DNA of 37,754 bases from Bacilli bacterium (GCA_900767605.1 CAAFZT010000041.1:1-37754); one strand, 5' to 3'. Counted from the first letter of the stretch, positions 1 through 9,569 are shown. Made by a program: numbers and translations. Notes: a model not told the origin generated them from the sequence alone.

Positions 1-29
1 AAAACCTCCGAGGGAATTGTACTCGGAGG
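1..29 (-). terminator. Rho-independent terminator of the patatin-rluA-yfhO operon
   Basis: The 8-bp arms CCTCCGAG (5-12) and CTCGGAGG (22-29) are perfectly complementary around a 9-nt loop. Read on the minus strand, the hairpin is followed by TTTT at the window edge (positions 4-1). It lies about 40 nt beyond the stop of the minus-strand gene ending at 68. The T tract is cut off by the window edge, so its full length is unknown. Confidence 0.75.
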
Positions 30-67
30 CAATCTGTTGGGTGGCCCTTTTTTTCAAACTGTCCGAA

Positions 68-3000
68 TTACGGGGTCCAGTTTACTTGCTCCTCCTTTTT
101 CTTTTTCAAAAAATAACTGACTGCAAAATAGGCACTTAAGGAAACTAGCCCAATTCCAAAAGCCAAACCGGAATAGGAAGCACCGGGAGTCACATAACGC
201 ATTTCATAACGAATCCGAAGAGGGGTTCCATCTTCTTGCATCACTCCCGGGGCCACAAAACCAACGAGGCCGCCATTCAATTTAAGGATGGGAAGATTCC
301 GTTTGATTCCATCGGGCAAAGTCACGATCACCGACCATCCTTTGTCATAACCTAGTTGAGTCAAAACCAAGCGGTCTTCGCTATATTTAGTTTCAAAAGT
401 AAAACGATCCGTGTCGGTATAAACGTTTTGTAATTTATCCGCTTGGAGCTTAGTCATCTTATTCCCTAAGCTCTCATAGTCTTCCATGGTGAAATAGACA
501 TTATTGGGATCAAAGGAAATGGTTGGATAGTCTTTGCTTCCGGTATAGCAGAAAACCACGCATTTAACCTTGCCTTCATTTGCATAAAGACCAAACGTGG
601 AAGAATAGGGGCCGTAATATGGACGGCCAGAATCCGTTTTTCTCGCATTATCAAAAGCATTGTATTCAAAGCTTAATAACGCGTTTTCTTCCACGATATT
701 GCCACTAGAATCAAAGCGATCACCAATCAAATAGACGCGAGGAACTTCGTTATAGGTTCCCGAAGAGGAGCTCGACATGTTGTTGTAGTATTTAAGTTCG
801 ATGTAGCATCCTTCTGCTTCGTTAAAATACCCGCCAGCTTTTGGGCTAAAAGCCACCATACCGGAATCGCGTTTAATGGTTTTGGTCGAGCTAATCTTTT
901 CCGATTTTACGTAATGTTTTAAGAAGAACCCAAGCCCTTCGTCGTAATAGGGGGAGGAAGGGGAGGGGACCATCAAATCCTCACCACCAACTTCGTAATA
1001 GGTCGCGGATAATCCATAGCCCGGGCGAGAAGAAGGCGAATACATTTGATTGTAATATTCCGTGAGGGAGCGGTTATCTCTCTTCGCATTGATGTTAGAA
1101 GGCAAAACGGCGTCTTCTTCGACCATGGCCCCATAAAGTTCGGTTTCTTCTACGCGAAGAAGTTGAGCAAAGCCCGTCTTGGAACTCACGTTCCGCGAAT
1201 AGAAATTGGTGGAATAATAACTATCGGGGTCATGAATCAACGCATAGACGCGGCTCGAATCTACCGCATATCCAAGTTCGGGACGAGCTTCTTCTTTCAC
1301 ACGGTAAACGCGGTACAAGTCACGGTTAGGAGATGCAGTTGGAATTTCAACGGAGCCATAAGGAACGTTCGGGGTAGGGAAAAAGACAGAACCATCTGCA
1401 TTCTTCCATGAAGAATAGGAATTGGAGATTTCATAGTAACGGTAACCAAGGACCGTATCGGTAGCGAGCCGTTTATTCGCGTAATACCCTGACCAGCTGT
1501 TGTTATAGACTTCTTCCCCGTTATAGGTCGTTAATACCGATCCAGGGGATTTCATGTGATTATTGAGGGCGAAATCTTCTACGTCAAAATTCATAAGGGA
1601 ATGGAAATCGCTAGAAGCGTTGAGCCCGGCTACCCTCGCCCCATATTTGGTGGAGCCAAATGAATCCGCGTAAGTCCGGAAATAGGAGTTATCTTCTTTT
1701 TTGATTTCCCTAGCGACATAACTCATCGTCTCCCGTGCGGTTTGGCCATTGGCGTAAGAATAGCGATAAGACCACACCCCATCATAAGCATAGGCAATAT
1801 TGCCCATAACGATGGATTCGATGGCTACGCAGGCAACAAGTGCTTTTGGCAGCCATTCTTTCTTATGCCCGTAAACCATCAAGGAACCTTCAATGACCAC
1901 CAAAGCAAGCTGATAATAAAGATACCAAACGTTGAAGATGTTGCCGTTATAAATCTCCGTGGCCGCAACATATTCGCCACGCCAGTAAGTTTGCCCATTA
2001 GGATTGATGTTGAACGTCACTCCTTTTAGGACTTTATCCGATAAAAAGAAGGTCCCAATGGTTCCAAGCAACGCCAAAAGGGAACCAGCCAAGGGAATCC
2101 AACGAACGCTAGAAGAACGTTGATCGAATCCCCAAGCACAATAGTAGACAATCAAAGGAATCAAGACGATATACCATCGGCCATATCCGTTGCCCGAAAA
2201 GGCATAGAACAAATAATAACTGGAGTTGGTAAACACCAGGAAGAGAATGGCAAGAACCGCCAAGAGATGACTCATTTTTTGAAGCCTTATGCTATGAATC
2301 AAAGCGGTAAAAAACAAAACGACGCAGGGCGTATAGCAAAATAAGGCCGATGTCCAAGCATCATAACCGCTTCGCGCTAACGGCAAAGCCACATGCCCGC
2401 CCGTAGGGAAAAAGAACGATAGCAAGCCCATGAGTTCCCTGGCTGGATGATCGCCGACCGGCTCAAAAACAAAGCCAAAGAAGGCACGAAGATCATGGGA
2501 AAGAAGCGATTCTTTCACCGCGGTTAAATAAGCGCGTCCAATGGAGGAACCACGACCCGAAAGCATCGTTTCACGCAAAGAAGGCAAAACCGTGAAGCAC
2601 GATAAGCATAAAGTGACCGCAAAAGAAGCAACCCCCATGCCGATAATTGCCCAGTTCTCCTTCACGTTGCGTTCTTTAATCGTCCAAAAATAACGCCACA
2701 AGGCGTATAAAACGCCAAAGATGCAAATGACAACCAAGAAGAAAAAGGAGGTGATGCCCTCTAGGAATAAGGCCAAAACCAAGGTGAAGGGTTTCCGCTC
2801 CTTAATGACCTTCTCTAGGCCAAGCAAAATCAAAGGAATATAGCAAGCGGCACTAACGAAGCTTGGAAAGCCAACGAAAAAAGATACATAACCCGATAAT
2901 CCAGCCGCTAAGCTTGCCCAGCGGGCCGTCCATTCTTGAATCCCCATGTATTTGAGATAAAGACGCGTGAGCAACGTGGCCACCATGATTTTGACGGCCG

Positions 3001-3415
3001 TAAGTATCGCAAACATTTGAGGAATCCACGTACGAGGAAATAGAACCATCACCACGACAAAGGGATCAAATAGGCCATAATAGCTATTCGACCCAATAGA
3101 ATCCGTCCCAATGAAGGTGGAAGGATCGTACATGGGAAAGCGCCCCGTAGTGAAAAAGGTGTGCCAAGAATCCCAATAAGTATAGGCAAAGGGCACGTAT
3201 TGCCACGTATAGTCCCAATTCAATAACTGAGTGAAACCGTTTTCAATCAGCGAATAACCAATCCAAAGAAAGGCAACAAGCAAAGTGAATAAAGCAAAAT
3301 AAAACAAGGAATCCCAGCGGAATAAAAAATCGCATTTCTCGTGAAAGAAAGAAGGACGTCTATGCTTTAACCGACGTTCTGCCAACGTTTTTTCTCGACT
3401 GGGTGCCGTGTTCAT
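68..3415 (-). CDS. YfhO-family multi-pass membrane protein
   Basis: This 1115-residue protein has the architecture of the YfhO family (GT-C-like membrane proteins linked in Bacilli to glycosylation of cell-envelope polymers). There is a TM helix at about residues 36-57. It is followed by a loop with DYTWQYVPF and a series of hydrophobic helices to about residue 540. Next comes a long Tyr/Ser-rich extracytoplasmic region (about 545-1080), a last TM helix (about 1083-1102) and a Lys-rich cytoplasmic tail (KKKKEE). The ATG at 3415 overlaps the stop of the upstream pseudouridine synthase as ATGA, so translation is probably coupled. It is the last gene of a three-gene operon and is followed by a terminator at the window edge. 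Assignment to the family is from sequence pattern; the actual substrate cannot be inferred. Confidence 0.85.
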   Translation of the reverse strand: MNTAPSREKTLAERRLKHRRPSFFHEKCDFLFRWDSLFYFALFTLLVAFLWIGYSLIENGFTQLLNWDYTWQYVPFAYTYWDSWHTFFTTGRFPMYDPSTFIGTDSIGSNSYYGLFDPFVVVMVLFPRTWIPQMFAILTAVKIMVATLLTRLYLKYMGIQEWTARWASLAAGLSGYVSFFVGFPSFVSAACYIPLILLGLEKVIKERKPFTLVLALFLEGITSFFFLVVICIFGVLYALWRYFWTIKERNVKENWAIIGMGVASFAVTLCLSCFTVLPSLRETMLSGRGSSIGRAYLTAVKESLLSHDLRAFFGFVFEPVGDHPARELMGLLSFFFPTGGHVALPLARSGYDAWTSALFCYTPCVVLFFTALIHSIRLQKMSHLLAVLAILFLVFTNSSYYLFYAFSGNGYGRWYIVLIPLIVYYCAWGFDQRSSSVRWIPLAGSLLALLGTIGTFFLSDKVLKGVTFNINPNGQTYWRGEYVAATEIYNGNIFNVWYLYYQLALVVIEGSLMVYGHKKEWLPKALVACVAIESIVMGNIAYAYDGVWSYRYSYANGQTARETMSYVAREIKKEDNSYFRTYADSFGSTKYGARVAGLNASSDFHSLMNFDVEDFALNNHMKSPGSVLTTYNGEEVYNNSWSGYYANKRLATDTVLGYRYYEISNSYSSWKNADGSVFFPTPNVPYGSVEIPTASPNRDLYRVYRVKEEARPELGYAVDSSRVYALIHDPDSYYSTNFYSRNVSSKTGFAQLLRVEETELYGAMVEEDAVLPSNINAKRDNRSLTEYYNQMYSPSSRPGYGLSATYYEVGGEDLMVPSPSSPYYDEGLGFFLKHYVKSEKISSTKTIKRDSGMVAFSPKAGGYFNEAEGCYIELKYYNNMSSSSSGTYNEVPRVYLIGDRFDSSGNIVEENALLSFEYNAFDNARKTDSGRPYYGPYSSTFGLYANEGKVKCVVFCYTGSKDYPTISFDPNNVYFTMEDYESLGNKMTKLQADKLQNVYTDTDRFTFETKYSEDRLVLTQLGYDKGWSVIVTLPDGIKRNLPILKLNGGLVGFVAPGVMQEDGTPLRIRYEMRYVTPGASYSGLAFGIGLVSLSAYFAVSYFLKKKKEEQVNWTP

Positions 3416-4536
3416 TTCTTTGCTCTTGGTTTATGGTACGCGTTCTTTTTTGGCGAAGCGGATTTCGACCGTTTGGTGTTTTGGCCAAAATAGTGTTCCG
3501 TTTTTTCTTGGCGCTTTTTTCCCTTTTTGATGCGGGTTTCGCTTCGCGTGTCGCGCATCTTCTTCCGCTGTTTGGCTTCTACAGCCTTCGAAAGCACCTT
3601 CAAATTATAATTGCCCTCAAAGAACATTTTCTTAAATTCGACGGGCATATTGGACTTAATATCGTATTCCTTACCATTGAGGGGATTCGTAAATGCGAGC
3701 TCATAAGCATGTAGCCCCAGCCGTTTCAAAGGGTCGGCCGGTTCCCCGTATTTGTCATCGCCAACGATATAGTGACCAATGTTTCCTAATTGCACGCGGA
3801 TTTGATTCTTTCTTCCCGAATCTAGCGCAACATCCAGCAACGAAAAACCAGCTTTTTCTTTAATGGTTTTATAAGAAGTAATCGCCAGTTTTCCTTTTGT
3901 TTTGTTCTTGGTTACATAAATCAACTGGAAGTTGTCTTGGGCCAAATAATCGCGAAGAGTATCTTCTTTTTTCTCCATTTCGCCTTCAACAACCGCATAG
4001 TAATATCTTTTGGTCACGATTTCCTGCCAATGATTTTGGAGGGCTTCCCTCGTTTCAATATTCTTGGCAAAAATCAAAACACCCGAAGTGTCTTCGTCCA
4101 AGCGATGAACAACAAAAGCGCGGGACTTTTTATCCTTTTGGGTCAAATAATCCGAAACCATCCGATAAGCCGTCTTCCCCTTTTCTCTTTCGGTGGCGAC
4201 GCTTAACAAGCCGGAAGGTTTATCGATCGCGATGATGTCTTGGTCCTCAAATAAAATGGGGAGGTCTTTTCTTTCCCTCTTGGTAATGCGGCGTTTGGAA
4301 ACCGTCACGACGTCTTCCGGATAGATTTTATAATCGAATTGGGAAACGGGAACTCCGCCGACGGCCACCTGATGATGGGACAATAGGGACTTCACGGTTT
4401 TCCGGGACGATGGGCCCATTTTGAAAATCAAAAATTCCATGAGGGTCGTCTCTTTGTAGACATTCCACTCGGTAACCATTTTGGGGTTGATAAGCCCTTT
4501 CTTTGGGCGATGTTGTTTCTTGTCGTTCTTATTCAT
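3412..4536 (-). CDS. RluA-family RNA pseudouridine synthase with basic C-terminal tail
   Basis: A 374-residue pseudouridine synthase that isomerises uridine in rRNA or tRNA. An S4-like RNA-binding domain covers about residues 31-80. The catalytic motif HRLDEDTSG is at 144-152, with Asp147 as the predicted nucleophile. Conserved downstream motifs are RNQIRVQL and the GDDKYG block. After about residue 320 the family fold ends and a 50-residue tail dominated by Lys and Arg follows. Such a tail is absent from typical RluD/YlyB-type enzymes and probably adds non-specific RNA affinity (inference). The start at 4536 overlaps the patatin stop by 8 nt, and the stop overlaps the yfhO start, so all three genes are one transcription unit. 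The target uridine cannot be told from sequence. Confidence 0.9.
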   Translation of the reverse strand: MNKNDKKQHRPKKGLINPKMVTEWNVYKETTLMEFLIFKMGPSSRKTVKSLLSHHQVAVGGVPVSQFDYKIYPEDVVTVSKRRITKRERKDLPILFEDQDIIAIDKPSGLLSVATEREKGKTAYRMVSDYLTQKDKKSRAFVVHRLDEDTSGVLIFAKNIETREALQNHWQEIVTKRYYYAVVEGEMEKKEDTLRDYLAQDNFQLIYVTKNKTKGKLAITSYKTIKEKAGFSLLDVALDSGRKNQIRVQLGNIGHYIVGDDKYGEPADPLKRLGLHAYELAFTNPLNGKEYDIKSNMPVEFKKMFFEGNYNLKVLSKAVEAKQRKKMRDTRSETRIKKGKKRQEKTEHYFGQNTKRSKSASPKKNAYHKPRAKK

Positions 4537-5392
4537 TTCTCAAAAATTCCAGGAGTTCAGGGAGCAACTCTTCCATTCTTTCTACCCCTTTTTCGTAAAC
4601 CGGCAGCAATTTCTTTTTGCTCGATTCGTGATTGGACACGCCGAGGGATTCTTCCGGCGCAATCAGGAACGCCTTCCCTTCTTTGGCATAAGCCAAAAGG
4701 TCGTCCATATCCTTATTATACGACAAAGGATAGCGAAGATAGGCAGCAAGGAAGTTCGGGTAGTTGTGATAAAGCGATTTCGCCGCGGCAAGAAGGGCTT
4801 TAGAACGTTTGTTTTTCTTTCGATAATCCACAGGACGGGTCAGGATAACAACTAATTTTTCTACCCCGTCTGCAACTGGTTTTCTCCAAGGCACCGCAGC
4901 CGTTGGTCCTCCATCCAAATACAATTGTCCCTCCACCTCCACGGGCTTAGAAAGCAAAGGAAGTGAAGCGGAGGCATAAATCGCGGGCCAAATATCCGGG
5001 GTAACGCCTTTTTGAAAATAAGTGGCTCTCCCCGTCTCAAGACTCGTAGCGGCGACGATAAACGTACGGGGATCTTCATCGAATTTCTTGTCGTTGAAGG
5101 GCAATTTTGTCTTTGGAATTTCAACGCCCAAATACTGGAAATCGAATAGACCCCCTTTATGAATGAGGTTATGAAGGGACAAAAATTTCTTATCGGCGAC
5201 CAACTCCGTCGTCACGACTTTGGAACGTCCAATATCGCCGCTTAAATAGTCCACGTTATTTAGGGCCCCAGCACTAGTTCCGATGATATAAGGAAAACAA
5301 ATGCCCTCCCGCATCAAAACATCTTGAACCCCCGCGGTAAACGCTCCACGGGTCCCGCCTCCTTGACTAACTAACGCAATCCTTTTTTCCAT
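4529..5392 (-). CDS. Patatin-like phospholipase
   Basis: A serine acyl hydrolase of the bacterial patatin family, predicted to cleave acyl chains from lipids. The oxyanion-hole motif GGGTRG is near the N-terminus. The nucleophile elbow GTSAG supplies the catalytic Ser, and YLDGGP supplies the Asp of the Ser-Asp dyad. No signal peptide or TM helix is visible, so it is cytoplasmic or peripheral. The reading frame can be extended to a TTG at 5413. I prefer the ATG at 5392 because AAGGGG lies 7 nt upstream of it, and the extended start would sit in the promoter region of the divergent gene at 5429. This gives 287 residues. It is the first gene of the operon with the pseudouridine synthase and YfhO. 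Confidence 0.88.
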   Translation of the reverse strand: MEKRIALVSQGGGTRGAFTAGVQDVLMREGICFPYIIGTSAGALNNVDYLSGDIGRSKVVTTELVADKKFLSLHNLIHKGGLFDFQYLGVEIPKTKLPFNDKKFDEDPRTFIVAATSLETGRATYFQKGVTPDIWPAIYASASLPLLSKPVEVEGQLYLDGGPTAAVPWRKPVADGVEKLVVILTRPVDYRKKNKRSKALLAAAKSLYHNYPNFLAAYLRYPLSYNKDMDDLLAYAKEGKAFLIAPEESLGVSNHESSKKKLLPVYEKGVERMEELLPELLEFLRNE

Positions 5393-5413
5393 GTACAAGC
5401 CCCTTGACGACAA

Positions 5414-5422
5414 TGGTAAAAT
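5414..5422 (+). promoter_or_regulatory. Extended -10 element giving a leaderless start at 5429
   Basis: TGGTAAAAT is an extended -10 motif (TGN followed by TAAAAT at 5417-5422). The ATG of the lipoprotein starts 7 nt downstream, exactly where transcription would start. No Shine-Dalgarno sequence is present and no convincing -35 element is seen, as expected for extended -10 promoters. Confidence 0.5.
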
Positions 5423-5428
5423 ACGGCG

Positions 5429-6073
5429 ATGAAAACCTCAAAGAAAATCGCCATTTATTCCGCGCTTCTCCTTCTTTTGTCTAGCTGCGCCCCCACCCAT
5501 TCTAACTCCAGTTCTTCTAATGGTGGGGACTCCTCTTCGAATGGACCCATTCCTTCTTCGTCCTCTAGTTTTGAAAGCGCGACGAATTCTTCTTCGAATC
5601 ATGATGCTTCAACGGGACAGAGACCCTCTTCCGAGAGTTCGCTAGATACGCCAAAGCCCTCTGGACTCTTCCGTTTTTATTCCGTCAATGATTTCCACGG
5701 AAGCGTGCTTCCTAACGGTTATGAAAAAGGCCTGCTATCCTATTTCTCTTTTTTAGCCGACGAAGTAGACCGCGACCCCGAGCACACGATCATTCTATCC
5801 GCGGGAGACATGTATCAAGGTTCTTATGAATCCAATTCCAATTACGGGGCCTTTCTCACCGAAACGATGAATGCCGTTCCTTTCGACGCTATGACTTTAG
5901 GAAACCATGAATTTGACTATGGTTTAGATCGGCTTTACGCGAATATCGAACGGGCCAACTTCCCCATGCTTGCCGGCAATATCGTCAATTACTATTCCAA
6001 AGAATCCTGGGGCAAAACCGAATTATCGACCATCGTGGAAAAGGCGGAGCAAAGATTGGAATCATCGGAATGA
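5429..6073 (+). CDS. Lipoprotein 5'-nucleotidase family, N-terminal part (frameshifted gene)
   Basis: The first 214 codons of a secreted metallophosphatase. A signal peptide (MKTSKK, then a Leu-rich core) ends in the lipobox LLSSC, so Cys20 should be lipidated. A Ser/Asn-rich linker of about 60 residues follows. The calcineurin-like phosphoesterase domain then begins with NDFHG, GDMYQGS and GNHEFDYG, the first three metal-binding motifs of the UshA/5'-nucleotidase family. The frame is lost after EKAEQRLESSE and stops at 6073, while the homologous sequence continues in another frame (6070-7041). Restoring one A in the AAAA run near 6036-6041 gives an uninterrupted ...VEKGGAKIGIIGM... junction, so this is one gene of about 537 codons with a single-base deletion, or a site of -1 frameshifting. 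Confidence 0.85.
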   Translation: MKTSKKIAIYSALLLLLSSCAPTHSNSSSSNGGDSSSNGPIPSSSSSFESATNSSSNHDASTGQRPSSESSLDTPKPSGLFRFYSVNDFHGSVLPNGYEKGLLSYFSFLADEVDRDPEHTIILSAGDMYQGSYESNSNYGAFLTETMNAVPFDAMTLGNHEFDYGLDRLYANIERANFPMLAGNIVNYYSKESWGKTELSTIVEKAEQRLESSE

Positions 6074-7041
6074 TTGGAGAAGGGCAGACCACTTCCATCA
6101 ATGCTAAAATCGTCCGCGAATTAGAATTCGCCTCTCCAAAACAATTGACCATCAACGAAGCGAAAAGACTAAAGGAAGAGGAAAAATGCGACATCGTCGT
6201 GCTCTCCATCCACGCGGATAAAAAGGCCGTGAACTCTTGGAACGCCAGTTCTTATCTTTCTTCTTATATCGATGGTGTTTTCTGCGGGCATAGTCACACC
6301 TTAAACACAGGCTATATCGGATCTACCCCCTGCCTCCAAGCCTATAGTAACGGCAAGGATTATTCCTTCATGACGATGGAATTAAGCGAAGGCAAAATCA
6401 CCAAGAAAACCGCTGACGTAATCGAAGCTAAATCCACAAAAGTTTCTTCAAGAATTCAAGAGGTCTACGACCGTTACATGACCGCGGAAGTCACGAATAA
6501 AACCAGCGAGATTGCGGGTACAGTTACCAATGGGACCATCGATAAATATGGCGTGGCCCGTCTCGGCTGCAAGGCTATCTACGAAAAGTACAAAAAAGGC
6601 TACCCCGGTCTTGCTTTGGCTATGGAAAATTCCCAACGCGCTACATTAAGCGGAGAAATCACTTATGGGGATATCTACAAAGCCACCCCCTTCACGAACA
6701 GCATCGTCATCGCCGATTTACGGGGAGATGAAATCAAAAATGAAGCGAGATACAATCCGACATATACGGGGGACGTGGATCGATATTCGAGCCTTATCGA
6801 TAACACTTATTACACGGTTGCCCTCATCGATTACCTTTATTACCATCAAAACATTCAAAAGAAATACGACTACTTCCCAAGCCTCAATGGCTTAAACCCC
6901 GTATTCCATGGCGAATATGAAACCTACCCAGCTGATTTGACGTTTGATTACGTGAAAAATGTCCTAAACGGCAATGTAAATGCCGGGGATTACACTTCTT
7001 CCGCTGCAGGATTTGATCTCTACGGAAGCCCTGAAAGATAA
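6070..7041 (+). CDS. 5'-nucleotidase family, C-terminal part (frameshifted gene)
   Basis: The continuation of the gene starting at 5429, read in the -1 frame. It carries the remaining metallophosphatase motifs: a His in VVLSIHAD and the GHSH motif (FCGHSHT), which completes the two-metal site. A 5'-nucleotidase C-terminal domain follows from about residue 140, recognisable by GEITYGDIYKATPF. The nucleotide-binding part of that domain is divergent. The homologous sequence in this frame already begins upstream of the first ATG (GGAKIGIIG at about 6041-6070), so the ATG at 6070 is an internal Met rather than a real start. It ends 4 nt before the convergent HAD gene and has no obvious terminator. 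If not a sequencing error, the intact protein would be a cell-surface nucleotide or sugar-phosphate hydrolase. Confidence 0.8.
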   Translation: MIGEGQTTSINAKIVRELEFASPKQLTINEAKRLKEEEKCDIVVLSIHADKKAVNSWNASSYLSSYIDGVFCGHSHTLNTGYIGSTPCLQAYSNGKDYSFMTMELSEGKITKKTADVIEAKSTKVSSRIQEVYDRYMTAEVTNKTSEIAGTVTNGTIDKYGVARLGCKAIYEKYKKGYPGLALAMENSQRATLSGEITYGDIYKATPFTNSIVIADLRGDEIKNEARYNPTYTGDVDRYSSLIDNTYYTVALIDYLYYHQNIQKKYDYFPSLNGLNPVFHGEYETYPADLTFDYVKNVLNGNVNAGDYTSSAAGFDLYGSPER

Positions 7042-7045
7042 TCGA

Positions 7046-7825
7046 CTAATCCAATAATCCAAAATGTTTTAACGCGTGGACGACGCCGTCTTCTTCCACA
7101 TTTTTTGTCACGTAGTCTGCAGCGTTTTTGACAATAGGGAGGGCATTTCCCATAGCAACAAACTGGTTAAGCCCTTCTTTCATGGCGATGTCCTGTTCTC
7201 CATCTCCAAATCCCATCGCCTCATCCTTGTTCCAACCATAATATTTCATCACGGCGGCGATGCCTTTTCCCTTGCTATGACGAACAGGCATCACATCCAG
7301 GGCAAATTCGTGGAAACGATCATAGGCTAGATGAGGGAAACGCTCGAGAAAAAGGGGGTCGAACTTTTCCGGAGAATAAAGCAAGAAACCCGTGCATTGG
7401 CCGCCTTTATAATCTTTGGTAGGACACCAAGGCTCCTCGAAATATTTTTCGAATTCGAAATAATATTCGTTCCGTTCACCCGTCACGTAGCGGGACCTCG
7501 GCGTGACGACTTCCATCATCAATCCGTTTTCTTTTGCTAAACGGATAAACCCTTTCGCATCCTTGGGGTCCATTAGTTCCTTAAAAACGAATTTCCCGTT
7601 GGTAAAAACAACCGCGCCCGCAGAACCAATCCATCCATCCCACTTTAGACCAAGATTGAAGCAATTAAACCGTTTCATAGAATCGTAGGGACGAGCCGTG
7701 CATAAAAAGACCTTAATGCCCTTCTTTTGCAATTCCTTGATGGCTTTTAAAGCTTCCGGCATAAAACGATGTTCTTTCCAACAATAAAGGGTATTATCCA
7801 CATCAAAAAACAATGCTTTAATCAT
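7046..7825 (-). CDS. HAD-IIB (Cof-type) phosphatase
   Basis: A 259-residue haloacid-dehalogenase phosphatase of the Cof/IIB class, which dephosphorylates sugar phosphates or similar small metabolites. Motif I is DVDNT near residue 9 (Asn instead of the usual Gly), motif II is CTARP, and motif IV is GFGDGEQDIAM. A type IIB cap lies between motifs II and III. The start overlaps the stop of the upstream glycosidase by 8 nt, so the two are co-transcribed and translationally coupled. A role in handling the phosphorylated product of the glycosidase is possible but is inference. Confidence 0.9.
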   Translation of the reverse strand: MIKALFFDVDNTLYCWKEHRFMPEALKAIKELQKKGIKVFLCTARPYDSMKRFNCFNLGLKWDGWIGSAGAVVFTNGKFVFKELMDPKDAKGFIRLAKENGLMMEVVTPRSRYVTGERNEYYFEFEKYFEEPWCPTKDYKGGQCTGFLLYSPEKFDPLFLERFPHLAYDRFHEFALDVMPVRHSKGKGIAAVMKYYGWNKDEAMGFGDGEQDIAMKEGLNQFVAMGNALPIVKNAADYVTKNVEEDGVVHALKHFGLLD

Positions 7826-9563
7826 GGAAAACTACCTCCTTGTTGCATTCAATCATTTCTTTTTCCCGTACTTTCAACACCTTGCGGTCATAAGTCACTA
7901 AACCATTCACTTCGTCCTCGACATCGCTCCACTGGGTGAGGACTGCTACCGATAGACCTTCCTTATCGATAAAAGGAATCACTTCATCGCGATAAAGCTC
8001 GACTAAAGAAGACGTTAATTCATCCACGTCCCGCTTCTTTTTGTATCCAAAGGACTTCGCGCTAAAGGAATGGTCTTTTAAAAACAAAGAATATCCTCCG
8101 AATTCGCTGAGGGACAAAATTCTCTTGGAATCGGACTTCAATGAAATTTTTCGGAAATAAATATGATGAGAAGAAAAGTCTCCGCACCCTTGATCCGCCC
8201 AACCAGAGGTGGAATCGATGAGGCGAGTAGAATCCAATTCCTTCAATAAGGACGTCATTTTCTTTGCGTTAAATTGCCCCCACCCTTCGTTAAATATCGT
8301 CCAAACGGCAATGCAGGGGACATTATACAGGCAAGATACGGTTCTTTTTAAATCTTCGACGAAACGTTCTTTTGATTGGGGATTCCCTCGTCCAAAACGT
8401 TTTTGAACCTTGATTTTTTCATCCTTCCATTTTGGACATAAAAAGGGGCCCGCAACAATCAGCCACTTCTTATAGGGGGCTCCTCCATTCACGAGGTCTT
8501 GGATCACAATCATGCCCGAAATATCGCAATGGTAATAAAAACGAAGGGGCTCGATTTTAATGTGCTTTCGAAGCATGTTAAACCCTAGTTTTCTCATGCC
8601 TTGAATATCTTGTAGCATCGCCTTATCGCTAGGAGGAGTCAAACCTCCGTCGGGATAATAGCCTTGGTCCAATAAACCATTTAAAAACAAGGGACGATTA
8701 TTCAAGGCAAAAACGGGATGCCCCTTCCAAGAAATCGTTCCAAATTTCCGCATGGCAAAATAGGAGGCGACGCAATCCTCGTTTACGCGAATCGACAAAT
8801 CGTATAGCGCAGGATCATCGGGGGACCACGGGTGAAACTCTTCTACCAAAGGGACGGATAGGCTTAACGAAGCATCTAAAGCCACGCGCTTTAACAAACG
8901 GCCATGGAACGAGACTTCTATTTCGCCTTCGACAAATGTTCCATCAAGGGAAACGGACAAGGAAAAAGAGCGGTTATCAAAATCAGGAGTGATGCGAAGG
9001 GAGGAAATTCTTTCTCTTGGCGTTGCTTCTAACCAAACCGTTTGCCAAATACCACTCGTTGGGGTGTACCAAATACCCCCGCGTCGATTTAGTTGCTTTC
9101 CACGGGGAAATATAGGGCTATCCGTATCGTCTTTAACGCGAACATAGAGTTCGTTGCCCGTTTTACGAAGGTGGTGGCATTCCACTTCGATCGGATCATA
9201 TCCCCCTTCGTGATGAGAACAAAATTCCCCATTCACGTAAATATCTGCCACCTGGTCCACGGCGTCTAAATGCAAAAAATATCGATGGGCATTATCCAAA
9301 TAATCCACGTCAAAATAGCGTCGATAATGCAGCACATCCTTCGAAGTAACCGAAGATTGAATTCCCGACAAAGGCGTTTCTGGGCTGAAAGGGACCCTTA
9401 TTTTCTTAGAAAAGCAGTTAGGTTTATCTTCTGATTTCGAAATTTCAAAATCCCATTCCCCGTTAAGACAAAGGAAAGAGGATCGTTTTAATTGGGGTCG
9501 AGGGTATTCCGATAAAGGAAGGGTTTCTTCTTTTGTTTTTAAGCCTTCATCCGTCCAAAGCAT
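7818..9563 (-). CDS. Glycoside hydrolase family 2 enzyme
   Basis: A 581-residue GH2 enzyme (the beta-galactosidase/beta-glucuronidase/beta-mannosidase family). The N-terminal jelly-roll sugar-binding domain is recognised by LNGEWDFEI, YRRYFDV, ADIYVNGEF and SGIWQTVWLE. It is followed by an Ig-like domain and a TIM barrel beginning with PLFLNGLLDQGYYPDG. The acid/base Glu is in IFNEGWGQ and the nucleophile Glu is in LSEFGG, so both catalytic residues are present. There is no signal peptide, so it acts in the cytoplasm on an imported sugar. The ATG at 9563 is preceded by TAAAAT only 6 nt upstream and has no Shine-Dalgarno sequence, which suggests a leaderless transcript. Substrate cannot be assigned. 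Confidence 0.9.
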   Translation of the reverse strand: MLWTDEGLKTKEETLPLSEYPRPQLKRSSFLCLNGEWDFEISKSEDKPNCFSKKIRVPFSPETPLSGIQSSVTSKDVLHYRRYFDVDYLDNAHRYFLHLDAVDQVADIYVNGEFCSHHEGGYDPIEVECHHLRKTGNELYVRVKDDTDSPIFPRGKQLNRRGGIWYTPTSGIWQTVWLEATPRERISSLRITPDFDNRSFSLSVSLDGTFVEGEIEVSFHGRLLKRVALDASLSLSVPLVEEFHPWSPDDPALYDLSIRVNEDCVASYFAMRKFGTISWKGHPVFALNNRPLFLNGLLDQGYYPDGGLTPPSDKAMLQDIQGMRKLGFNMLRKHIKIEPLRFYYHCDISGMIVIQDLVNGGAPYKKWLIVAGPFLCPKWKDEKIKVQKRFGRGNPQSKERFVEDLKRTVSCLYNVPCIAVWTIFNEGWGQFNAKKMTSLLKELDSTRLIDSTSGWADQGCGDFSSHHIYFRKISLKSDSKRILSLSEFGGYSLFLKDHSFSAKSFGYKKKRDVDELTSSLVELYRDEVIPFIDKEGLSVAVLTQWSDVEDEVNGLVTYDRKVLKVREKEMIECNKEVVFHD

Positions 9564-9569
9564 AGCGAT

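Noticed and set aside
5393..5413. TTG start for the patatin gene
   Set aside because: The ATG at 5392 has AAGGGG at a proper distance; the extension has none and overlaps the divergent promoter.
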